Assembly (NCBI GenBank): GCA_964424545.1
Contig: CAYRJN010000125.1
Span: forward strand, 1 to 11,107
DNA: 11,107 nucleotides
Direction: 5' to 3'
Source: JAUVIB01 sp964424545
GTDB lineage: Bacteria > Calditrichota > Calditrichia > Calditrichales > Calditrichaceae
A program made the position numbers and the translations under genes. This document shows positions 4,781-11,107 of this stretch, one piece after another. The notes beneath the pieces are model-generated. The model did no database searches. It saw nothing but the letters and a program-made list of their open reading frames with translations, and had not been told where the DNA came from. Position 1 is the first letter of the stretch, and every line of letters begins with the position of its first letter.

Positions 4781-7594
4781 GTGAAGAAATTAGTACTTTT
4801 GGCATTAGCATTATTATTTAGTATGAATTTTGCTTATGCAGGCGCTATCGGCGGTAAAGTTGTTGCAAAGTCGAACGGCGAGCCTCTCGTCGGGGCAAAT
4901 GTTTATATTGAAGGCACTACGGTTGGCGCCGCTACCGATGAAAACGGTATGTATTACATTGAAATTGAAGACGGAACCTATGTATTGGTTTGTGATTATG
5001 TCGGTTATGCGCGTCAGCAAGTAGAAATTACGATTAAGGGCAATATTCAGTATAATTTTGAATTGACGGAATTCTTATTTGCGAAAACAATCGATGTCGT
5101 TGCCGATCGCGCAAAAGAGAGAGAAACGCCGGTAGCGTTTACAAATGTTAAAAAACAAAAAATTATCGAAGAATTGGGATCGCAGGATATTCCTATGGTA
5201 TTAAACACCACGCCGAGCGTTTTTGCTACACAACAAGGCGGCGGAGCTGGTGATGCCAGGGTAAATATCCGTGGGTTTAACCAGCGTAATATTGCTATTA
5301 TGATAAATGGTGTGCCCGTTAATGATATGGAAAACGGTTGGGTTTACTGGTCCAATTGGGACGGCGTAGGCGATGCTACTTCGTCTATTCAGGTTCAGAG
5401 AGGTCTTAGCGCCGTAAACCTCGCTACACCGTCAATCGGCGGTACGATGAATATTTTAACCGATCCTGCCGCGCAAAAAGGCGGAGTGTATTTTAAACAG
5501 GAACTCGGAAGCGCAGGCTTTTTGAAAACAACCATTTCGGCAAATAGCGGCATGGTTAATGACAAACTGGCCTTTAGCGGTTTATTGGTTAGAAAAGTGG
5601 GCAACGGCGTTGTCGATAAGGCTTGGACCGATGCTTGGGCCTATTATTTCGGCGCCAGTTGGAATATTAATGAGTCAAATCGTCTTGAATTTTATGCTAT
5701 TGGCGCCCCGCAGCGTCACGGACAAAATCTATATAAGCAGAATATGGCTACTTATGATCCGGAATATGCAAAGAATCATGAAAGTAAAAGCTGGTCTGCG
5801 GCGGATGACAGCGCCTATTACGGTATGTACGGCGGTAAATTTGCGGAAAGAGACCGCGTTTTTAACCAGAATTGGGCTCCGGTAAGCTCTTCTTATACGG
5901 GTAAACAGTACTGGAACGGACAGACTAGCAGCCGTTATTCTTCCGATTTTCTGAATGAAAGAGAAAATTTTTATCATAAACCGCAAATCAATTTAAACTG
6001 GTATTCACAATTGATGGATAATCTCGGTCTTTACAGCGTCTTCTATTTCTCCGGCGGCGTCGGCGGCGGTACGGGAACATACGGTAAAATTTACAGAAGA
6101 GACGCTAATGGTGAATTGGGCGACGATAACTATAAATTTTATTACGGACCTTCTCCTTGGCAATATGATTGGAACGAAACAATTCGTGTTAATCAAGCGC
6201 CTGCAGATACTTATTATGTGGACAAAAAACCGGTAATCAAGGATAACGGTCAATCTATTGGAATTTTAAGAAATAGTCGTAATGACCAGCGTACTTACGG
6301 CGCTATTGTTAAAGCTAATTATAAAGCGATGAACGGTTTGAATTTTACGCTGGGTATTGATTGGAGAACGGCAACGATAGACCATTACAGAGAAGTCAGG
6401 GATCTCCTTGGCGGTTCATATTACATTGATAATTCGTCGGATTTCTGGGTAGGCGCTCAAAATCAAAGAAAACTTGGAGATAAAATTGCCTATAACTTTA
6501 CGAATACGGTGGATTGGATAGGCGGATTCTTACAGGGAGAATATACGGCGGGGAACTTTTCAGCTTACGGTATGTTCGGTTATTCGACCATTAAATACGG
6601 TCATACCAATCACTTTAAAGCGGCCGGAAAAGATGTTAACGGCGATCCTGATCCCAGCAGCGGCGAATTGAGTCTCAATTCCGATGCAATTGGGGGATAT
6701 CAGGCAAAAGGCGGCGTCAGTTATCGTGTTAATGCCAGCCTTGATGTTTACGGCAATATCGGCGTCATTTCTAAAGTGCCGATTCTCGATGCGGTTATAA
6801 ACGATAGAACCAGTGAATTTATCAAAAACCCGGAAAATGAAAAATTTAGTTCCTATGAAGCCGGTGTAAATTATTCCGCACAAAACGGCCTCTATACTTT
6901 GAAATTCAGCGGCTATTATACTAACTGGGATAATAGAACCTATAATCAAAATGACTATAAATTGGATGGCGATGAAGGTCTCGTAGTTATTCGAAATATT
7001 GACGCTAGGTATTGGGGACTTGAATTGGAAGGGGCTTTACAGCCGTCTCATTACTATCGTTTCGATTTGGCCGCTTCTTATGGCAACTGGAAGCAAGCTA
7101 ATAATCCTACGGCAACGTATATTAATTACGGTACCGGCGCCGATTCAACCTATGGTATTTATGTAAATAATCTGTATGTAGGCGACGCGCCACAAACACA
7201 AATTGCTCTTTCAGGATCTGTGTTTCCCATAACCGGTATGAAAGTTCAACTGTTATGGAGATATTATGATCGCTATTATGCCGATTGGAATGCGATTACA
7301 CGCGTCAGACCGGAAGATACGGCACAAAGTTGGCGTATTCCTGCGTATAATCTTTTCGATTTGCATTTTCTCTACAAGCTTCCATGGAATCCGGCCGGTA
7401 TTAGTTTCGGTCTTTTTGCCCATGTCTTTAATTTGTTTGACTCACATTATGTGCAGGATGCCAAAGATAACAGCCAGTATAATGCTTTTTATGGTTCGGA
7501 TGATCCCCATCGATACGGTCATACTAATCGCAGCGCTGAAGTTTTCTTTGGAATGCCGCGCTTTTTTAATCTCGGTCTAACTATCACTTATTAA
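4781..7594 (+). CDS. TonB-dependent outer membrane receptor with carboxypeptidase-regulatory-like domain
   Basis: A 937-residue outer membrane active-transport protein, powered by TonB-ExbBD; substrate not readable. From the GTG start: signal peptide 1-20 (MKKLVLLALALLFSMNFAYA, then GAIGG), CarboxypepD_reg-like beta-sandwich about 21-97 (GEPLVGANVYIEGT, GTYVLVCDYVGY), a TonB-box-like stretch about 114-121 (RETPVAFT), and the plug about 122-230 with VNIRGFNQRNIAIMINGVPV, DMENGWVYWSNWDG and TPSIGGTMNILTDP. The rest is a 22-strand-type barrel with Tyr/Trp/Asn-rich strands, ending FFNLGLTITY. The start is GTG 4781-4783 because AAGGGG lies 6 bases upstream and the signal peptide begins exactly there; the in-frame ATG at 4754 has no ribosome-binding site. 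Length and architecture are typical of FCB-group receptors. No SusD-like partner follows, so it is not a standard polysaccharide locus. Transcribed from the promoter at 4534 and closed by the terminator at 7613. Confidence 0.95.
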   Translation: MKKLVLLALALLFSMNFAYAGAIGGKVVAKSNGEPLVGANVYIEGTTVGAATDENGMYYIEIEDGTYVLVCDYVGYARQQVEITIKGNIQYNFELTEFLFAKTIDVVADRAKERETPVAFTNVKKQKIIEELGSQDIPMVLNTTPSVFATQQGGGAGDARVNIRGFNQRNIAIMINGVPVNDMENGWVYWSNWDGVGDATSSIQVQRGLSAVNLATPSIGGTMNILTDPAAQKGGVYFKQELGSAGFLKTTISANSGMVNDKLAFSGLLVRKVGNGVVDKAWTDAWAYYFGASWNINESNRLEFYAIGAPQRHGQNLYKQNMATYDPEYAKNHESKSWSAADDSAYYGMYGGKFAERDRVFNQNWAPVSSSYTGKQYWNGQTSSRYSSDFLNERENFYHKPQINLNWYSQLMDNLGLYSVFYFSGGVGGGTGTYGKIYRRDANGELGDDNYKFYYGPSPWQYDWNETIRVNQAPADTYYVDKKPVIKDNGQSIGILRNSRNDQRTYGAIVKANYKAMNGLNFTLGIDWRTATIDHYREVRDLLGGSYYIDNSSDFWVGAQNQRKLGDKIAYNFTNTVDWIGGFLQGEYTAGNFSAYGMFGYSTIKYGHTNHFKAAGKDVNGDPDPSSGELSLNSDAIGGYQAKGGVSYRVNASLDVYGNIGVISKVPILDAVINDRTSEFIKNPENEKFSSYEAGVNYSAQNGLYTLKFSGYYTNWDNRTYNQNDYKLDGDEGLVVIRNIDARYWGLELEGALQPSHYYRFDLAASYGNWKQANNPTATYINYGTGADSTYGIYVNNLYVGDAPQTQIALSGSVFPITGMKVQLLWRYYDRYYADWNAITRVRPEDTAQSWRIPAYNLFDLHFLYKLPWNPAGISFGLFAHVFNLFDSHYVQDAKDNSQYNAFYGSDDPHRYGHTNRSAEVFFGMPRFFNLGLTITY

Positions 7595-7612
7595 GAACCG
7601 AAGGCAATAATC

Positions 7613-7640
7613 AAAAGCCCTCTTTGCAGAGGGCTTTTTT
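7613..7640 (+). terminator. Strong rho-independent terminator after the receptor gene
   Basis: AAAAGCCCTCT (7613-7623), loop TTGC, AGAGGGCTTTT (7628-7638), with six T residues at 7635-7640. The stem is an uninterrupted 11 pairs. It separates the receptor gene from the thioesterase gene, whose ATG follows 21 bases later. Confidence 0.93.
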
Positions 7641-7660
7641 ATTATAAAGGGTAGAAAATA

Positions 7661-8110
7661 ATGATTTGGTTCTCAAGTGTTACAAAAGAAATACTTAATG
7701 CCTATTCTAAAAATACGATGTTGGAACATCTTGGTATCCAATTTACGGAAGTCGGAGAAGATTATATTATTGCTTCTCTTCCTGTCGATTATCGAACTAT
7801 TCAACCTGCGGGCTTGTTACACGGTGGCGCATCGGTTACGTTGGCGGAGTCTATCGGCAGTGTGGGTGCTTATTTATCCGTTGATCCCGATAAATACGAT
7901 TGTGTGGGCTTGGAGATAAACGCCAATCATCTGCGCTCAAAAACAGAAGGCGTCGTTTACGGAAAGGGTAAACCTTTACATTTAGGTAAAAAGATTCAGG
8001 TCTGGGAAATAAAAATACGCGATGAACGGGATGCATTGATTTGTATCAGCCGTATTACAATAGCTGTTATCAAAAAACGAAGTAAATCCGGCCTTCCCAA
8101 AGACGCTTGA
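7661..8110 (+). CDS. Hotdog-fold acyl-CoA thioesterase, YdiI/MenI (PaaI) type
   Basis: A 149-residue cytoplasmic hotdog thioesterase. It matches E. coli YdiI nearly end to end in pattern: MIW at the N-terminus, NTMLEHLGIQFTEVGEDYI, RTIQPAGLLHGGASVTLAES, EINANHLR, GKPLHLGKK and a final SRITIAVI. The residues expected at the active site are present: Gln48, His54, the Gly55-Gly56 helix cap and the catalytic Glu63. YdiI hydrolyses 1,4-dihydroxy-2-naphthoyl-CoA in menaquinone synthesis and other aromatic acyl-CoAs; menaquinone use would fit an anaerobic or facultative FCB organism but no other men gene is nearby. The ATG is preceded by AAAGGG at about 9 bases. The gene starts only 21 bases after the receptor terminator, leaving no room for a separate promoter downstream of that hairpin. 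A weaker terminator lies at 8341-8368. The last dozen residues are a basic tail. Confidence 0.92.
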   Translation: MIWFSSVTKEILNAYSKNTMLEHLGIQFTEVGEDYIIASLPVDYRTIQPAGLLHGGASVTLAESIGSVGAYLSVDPDKYDCVGLEINANHLRSKTEGVVYGKGKPLHLGKKIQVWEIKIRDERDALICISRITIAVIKKRSKSGLPKDA

Positions 8111-8137
8111 TTGTCAGCTTCCGGATTTCTTTCCGTT

Positions 8138-8348
8138 TTAACGTTTATCGGAATAACATTGCAGATGGATACGCTGGATATTATCTAAGAGCGCCGTTTT
8201 TGTGTTGTTTTGAAAGAATAAAAAACAATAGCGAATAGCTTTTTCTTCATCGGGCTTATTAAAATGACAAGTTTTACGTGGATTAATATCCTCGCGTTGG
8301 TCGAAAGGTTTCCTCGCTCAATTCATATAATCCGTAGACTACCGGCAT
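8138..8348 (-). pseudogene. Possible frameshifted small gene downstream of the TPR gene
   Basis: On the minus strand, 21 bases after the TPR stop codon, an ATG (8346-8348) opens MPVVYGLYELSEETF and stops after 21 codons (TAA 8283-8285). A +1 shift at the ACCTTTCGA stretch moves into a frame that stays open to TAA 8138-8140 and reads FDQREDINPRKTCHFNKPDE, then a hydrophobic/aromatic segment and ALLDNIQRIHLQCYSDKR. Joined, this is about 70 residues with sensible amphipathic composition. The start overlaps the plus-strand terminator at 8341-8368. No family is recognised and no ribosome-binding site is clear. It may be a decayed gene of the TPR operon, a programmed shift, or chance. Confidence 0.35.
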
Positions 8349-8368
8349 CTAATCACGTCGGTTTTTTT
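8341..8368 (+). terminator. Probable terminator of the thioesterase transcript
   Basis: ACCGGC (8341-8346) and GTCGGT (8357-8362) pair over six positions with one G-U, around a 10-base loop, and seven T residues follow on the plus strand. It abuts the 3' end of the convergent TPR gene. Confidence 0.5.
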
Positions 8369-8369
8369 G

Positions 8370-10175
8370 TTATTTTTTATTGATCTGCGCTAATAATTTT
8401 TTAGCTTCTTGATTGTTGGGCGTTGTAGAGAGGACTTTTCTGAGCAGATTGGACGCTTTTCCGTTATAACCTTGAGCTTTATACAATTTGGCAAGCGTAA
8501 TGTTGGTAGAAGGATTATTCGGGTTGGCTTTTACTTTTTCATCTAATTCCGCTTTAAATTTATTATATATATTTATATATTGAAACTCTTTTCCAAGCGT
8601 TTGCTTAAAGTAAAAGAATGCCGGATCATATTGAAAGGCTTTGCGATATTCATCAATTGCCATCTCTTTGCGATTTGTTTCCGTATAAAGTTGGGCAAGC
8701 TTTAAGTGTGTCCGTAATAAAGAAGGTTTTATAAGTAAAGCTGCTCTGTAATAACGCTCGGCATTGGCATTATCGCCCATTTCATGATAGGTTAAAGCTA
8801 AGTTGAAAACGGCTTCAAGAAAATTGGGTTTTAACTCAACGGCTTGTTTGAAATTTTTTGCCATATCTTCGTAAATACCGCGTTTTTTAACGGGATCGAT
8901 GCCTGTTTTTTTATTAAATTTTTTTTCTTCTACTTTTGACTTTTGTTCCGTGCTGTTGATCAAGTCCAGAAAGGCGCTGATTAACTCTTCTATTACCGCT
9001 TCTTTATAAACGGTTATTCCCAGCATAAAATAGGCAACGGCGTTTGTCGGATCCAGTTCAATGACCTTATTAAATTCATCATTGGCATTATAAAAAACTT
9101 GCGACCTGTAATAAGCTTCACCGAAACGAAGATGATATTTAGCGTTATCCGGTGCGTATTCAATAGCTTTTTTATACTGTGCTATAGATTTACGATATAA
9201 TTTTTGGTAGTAATTGATGTTGCCCAACTCAAAATAGGTGGCGGCGTATTCAGGATTAATAGATTTCGCTTTTTCCAGATTCTTTTGTGCATCATCGTAA
9301 TTTTTTTTGCGTACATCGATTTTGCCCAAGTGGAAAAAGCCGAGATAATTGTTGGGATTAAGTTTGGTAACCATTTGAAAATCGGATCGCGCATCAGCAT
9401 ATTTGCGCTGTTTTTCAAAAATTAAACCTCTGCCGTAATAGGCTTTTGCAAAATTAGGCAAAATATCAATTACTTTATTAAACTGTAGCAACGCTTTGTT
9501 ATAGTCGCCGTTATTAAAATATACGATACCGAGGTTGTAATACGCCTCGAGAAAATTTGCGTCTTCGCGAATGGCTTTGCGGAACAAACCGGTAATGACT
9601 TCCTTTTTACCGTTTGGTTTTTCATTTTCCATGTAAGCTTTTATGAAATTTTCAAAAGCTTTGGAAGAATTTGTAATAGTTCTGTTGAGTAATTCCTGTT
9701 CTTGAGCGGAAACCGTTACGCTGGCCAAATTAATGACCTGTTCAACAATTTTAGAAGATATCGCAAATAGATTTTTTAGATTATCGGAATATTTTGAAGT
9801 GAATAATTCCGTACCTTTAATGCCGTCATAATAAATAACTTGTAAGTCAATGTTTTGGCCGTTTATCTTATATTTTCCATAAATAATCGCTTCATCACCC
9901 GTGGCTTTGCCAATATGATAAATCATTTTCTCATCAACAGCTTTGGAGTAAAAGCCGGATTCATTCAGAGCTTTTTTCATAACGTGTTTTTCCGTGACAA
10001 AAATACCGGAAAGCACGGATAGTTTATTTTCCAGAAGATAATCCAATCCGTAAGATACCCAGTCGTATTTTGAATTGGATTCATTCTTAAAGGGCAAAAT
10101 ACCTAATTTACGTTTATCTTGCGCATTCAAAAATGTTGCCGCAATAAGAAAAAAGATGAAAAATTTATATTTCAT
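8370..10175 (-). CDS. Secreted TPR protein with CsgG/FlgO-like N-terminal domain
   Basis: A 601-residue protein predicted to be exported to the periplasm or outer membrane inner face. Signal peptide 1-18 (MKYKFFIFFLIAATFLNA, then QD). Residues 21-150 resemble the CsgG/FlgO/TolB-N type fold: KLGILPFKN, YDWVSYGLDYLLENKL, the phrase GIFVTEKHVMKKALNESGF and the later GDEAIIYGKYKING. From about 170 to 595 there are nine to ten TPR units with the W/Y-L-G-A-Y-A-P spacing of about 34 residues (for example 207-240, 241-274, 275-308, 309-342, 343-376, 451-484, 485-518, 553-586). A charged insertion at about 393-440 (EEKKFNKKTGIDPVKKRG) interrupts the array. Such domains scaffold envelope complexes; the exact partner is unknown. 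The ribosome-binding site is weak (GAAGA). A sigma-28-like promoter lies upstream at 10288-10314, which would link the protein to motility; FlgO is itself a flagellum-associated envelope protein in Vibrio. Confidence 0.92.
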   Translation of the reverse strand: MKYKFFIFFLIAATFLNAQDKRKLGILPFKNESNSKYDWVSYGLDYLLENKLSVLSGIFVTEKHVMKKALNESGFYSKAVDEKMIYHIGKATGDEAIIYGKYKINGQNIDLQVIYYDGIKGTELFTSKYSDNLKNLFAISSKIVEQVINLASVTVSAQEQELLNRTITNSSKAFENFIKAYMENEKPNGKKEVITGLFRKAIREDANFLEAYYNLGIVYFNNGDYNKALLQFNKVIDILPNFAKAYYGRGLIFEKQRKYADARSDFQMVTKLNPNNYLGFFHLGKIDVRKKNYDDAQKNLEKAKSINPEYAATYFELGNINYYQKLYRKSIAQYKKAIEYAPDNAKYHLRFGEAYYRSQVFYNANDEFNKVIELDPTNAVAYFMLGITVYKEAVIEELISAFLDLINSTEQKSKVEEKKFNKKTGIDPVKKRGIYEDMAKNFKQAVELKPNFLEAVFNLALTYHEMGDNANAERYYRAALLIKPSLLRTHLKLAQLYTETNRKEMAIDEYRKAFQYDPAFFYFKQTLGKEFQYINIYNKFKAELDEKVKANPNNPSTNITLAKLYKAQGYNGKASNLLRKVLSTTPNNQEAKKLLAQINKK

Positions 10176-10287
10176 TCTTCAATACCATATTATTGTTATT
10201 TTTTTTAGTTATCTTTACGCTCCATTATCTCAGCCGATACATAACTTTGAGCAAATTAAGCTAAGATAGATTAAAAGGTTGCTATCA

Positions 10288-10314
10288 TTATCGGATAAAT
10301 TTATCAAAAATTTA
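10288..10314 (-). promoter_or_regulatory. Sigma-28 (FliA)-type promoter upstream of the TPR gene
   Basis: Minus strand reads TAAATTTT (10314-10307), an 11-base spacer, then TCCGATAA (10295-10288). Each half matches the FliA consensus at 7 of 8 positions with exact spacing. The start near 10281 would leave a leader of about 105 bases. The rest of the spacer 10176-10478 is AT-rich and shows no gene. Confidence 0.55.
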
Positions 10315-10441
10315 GCGTTTTTATAAAAAAAATTAGAAATTTGGCCGTCTTCTTAAATACTGTGATCCTAAATCTACAAATTTTGAAGATTAATTAAAAG
10401 TTTAAATAAAAAAAATATTATATATTTATTAAATTTTGTAT

Positions 10442-10459
10442 AAAGAACGATGCTTCTTT
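10442..10459 (-). terminator. Weak hairpin after the Pta-family gene
   Basis: AAAGAA and TTCTTT pair around a 6-base loop about 20 bases past the stop codon; an alternative ACGAT/ATCGT pairing overlaps it. The T-run is poor, so this is only a possible terminator. Confidence 0.25.
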
Positions 10460-10478
10460 TATCGTCAATAATTCTAAT

Positions 10479-11107
10479 TTACTCCTGATTTTTTTCATTT
10501 TCTAAATAGAAGCCTGCAATCAACGCGGTTTCAACGAGCTCCATATAATCAGTTGTAGTATCCGCAAAAATTAACGGCAAGTTAAATCCCTGAATAAAAC
10601 CGCCGCAAGCCATATAAGCGGCAACCGAACGGGCTATTTGATAACCTATTCTTGCCGAGTCCAGATTTGGAAAAATAAAAACATTCGTCTCGCCTTTTAA
10701 AACATTTCCCGGCGCTTTTTGTTCTCCGATTTCCAAAACGGCCGCTGCGTCAAATTGAATTTCCCCGTCAATAATAAGTTGAGGCGCTTTTTGTTTAACA
10801 ATGTCTGCCGCCTGTCGAACCGCATCGGGGATTTTATGTTTTGCGCTACCTTTGGTGGAAAAAGAGAGAAGCGCTGTTTTTGCCGTTTGTCCGGTAATTT
10901 TTGTGAAATTGTATGCGGCGCGTATTGCGGTTTCAGCCAATGTCTCCGATGTAGGGAACGCATTTATGCAGGTATCGGAAAACAAAAAGGCTTTTTGGGC
11001 GGATTCGGAAAACAAGAGATGAAAACCCGATATTTTATTGTTAAGTTCGGGATTGATTGTTTGAATTAATTTCCATAAATGGATATTATATGGCGTAATA
11101 TAAGCGT
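10479..11107 (-). CDS. Phosphate acetyltransferase-family protein, C-terminal part, catalytic residues altered
   Basis: The frame stays open to the window edge, so the N-terminus lies beyond 11107; 208 residues are visible. The PTA_PTB fold is clear from LLSFSTKGSAKH, IDGEIQFDAA, KAPGNVLKGETNVFIFPNLD, RIGYQIARSVA and GGFIQGFNLPL. True Pta converts acetyl-CoA and phosphate to acetyl phosphate. In canonical Pta the segment after this last motif is KPVNDLSRG followed by an Asp, which supplies the Ser-Arg and Asp residues of the active site (S309, R310, D316 in the Methanosarcina enzyme, as I recall it). Here it reads LPLIFADTTTDYMELVE, so Ser is Asp, Arg is Thr and Asp is Glu. The visible upstream stretch (NIHLWKLIQTINPEL, FHLLFSESAQKAFLFSD) is also unusual for Pta. 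It is therefore a divergent paralogue whose acetyltransferase activity is doubtful. A TTG at 11013-11015 could be mistaken for a start but the family homology crosses it. Confidence 0.88.
   Translation of the reverse strand, partial: AYITPYNIHLWKLIQTINPELNNKISGFHLLFSESAQKAFLFSDTCINAFPTSETLAETAIRAAYNFTKITGQTAKTALLSFSTKGSAKHKIPDAVRQAADIVKQKAPQLIIDGEIQFDAAAVLEIGEQKAPGNVLKGETNVFIFPNLDSARIGYQIARSVAAYMACGGFIQGFNLPLIFADTTTDYMELVETALIAGFYLENEKNQE

Noticed and set aside
5559..5885. 108-codon plus-strand frame within the receptor gene, and similar ones at 7266-7580 and 7677-7919
   Set aside because: Out-of-frame shadows of strongly supported genes; no start context.
6560..6949. 129-codon open frame on the minus strand inside the receptor gene
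   Set aside because: Lies entirely antisense to conserved barrel coding sequence; composition is that of a shadow frame with no recognisable motif or ribosome-binding site.
10219..10250. CAAAG...GAGATAA on the minus strand close to the TPR start as an alternative sigma-28 promoter
   Set aside because: Spacing is two bases short and the -10 half matches poorly compared with the site at 10288-10314.
10719..11069. 116-codon plus-strand frame antisense to the Pta-family gene
   Set aside because: The minus-strand frame has unmistakable PTA motifs; this one is Cys/Arg-rich shadow translation.

Overview
The window reads as the chromosome of an AT-rich Gram-negative bacterium, probably a flagellated member of the FCB superphylum (Calditrichota/Ignavibacteria-like; this placement is inference). 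The reasons are a large TonB-dependent receptor with an N-terminal carboxypeptidase-regulatory-like domain, long periplasmic TPR proteins, a FliA-type sigma factor, and very AT-rich spacers. The best housekeeping promoter is of the ordinary TTGACA/TATAAC type, which argues against Bacteroidota proper. No mobile element, CRISPR array, tRNA or rRNA was seen.

Layout. Left part (minus strand): a VTT/DedA-type membrane protein (172-813); a gene-poor spacer with a possible frameshifted coding remnant; a small protein (1335-1523) resembling the anti-sigma-28 factor FlgM; a receiver plus histidine-kinase protein (1632-2774) whose ATP-binding residues are altered; a spacer holding a second possible decayed gene; and fliA (3431-4189). 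Centre (plus strand): a housekeeping promoter and a long structured leader, the TonB-dependent receptor (4781-7594), a strong terminator, and a YdiI/MenI-type hotdog thioesterase (7661-8110). Right part (minus strand): a third possible frameshifted small ORF, a secreted TPR protein with a CsgG/FlgO-like N-terminal domain (8370-10175), and the C-terminal part of a phosphate-acetyltransferase-family protein that runs off the window edge and lacks the family's catalytic Ser-Arg...Asp set.

The clearest systems-level signal is a small flagellar-type regulatory circuit visible in the DNA. A sigma-54-like element (GG-N10-GC) sits just upstream of fliA. Sigma-28-like promoters with 14 of 16 matches to the enterobacterial FliA consensus and the exact 11-base spacer lie upstream of the FlgM-like gene and of the TPR gene. 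This suggests sigma-54 to FliA, then FliA to FlgM as feedback, with the TPR/FlgO-like envelope protein as an output. Two enzyme-family proteins (kinase, Pta) look catalytically degenerate, which is the second theme. All functional statements are from sequence reading only; no search or folding program was run.
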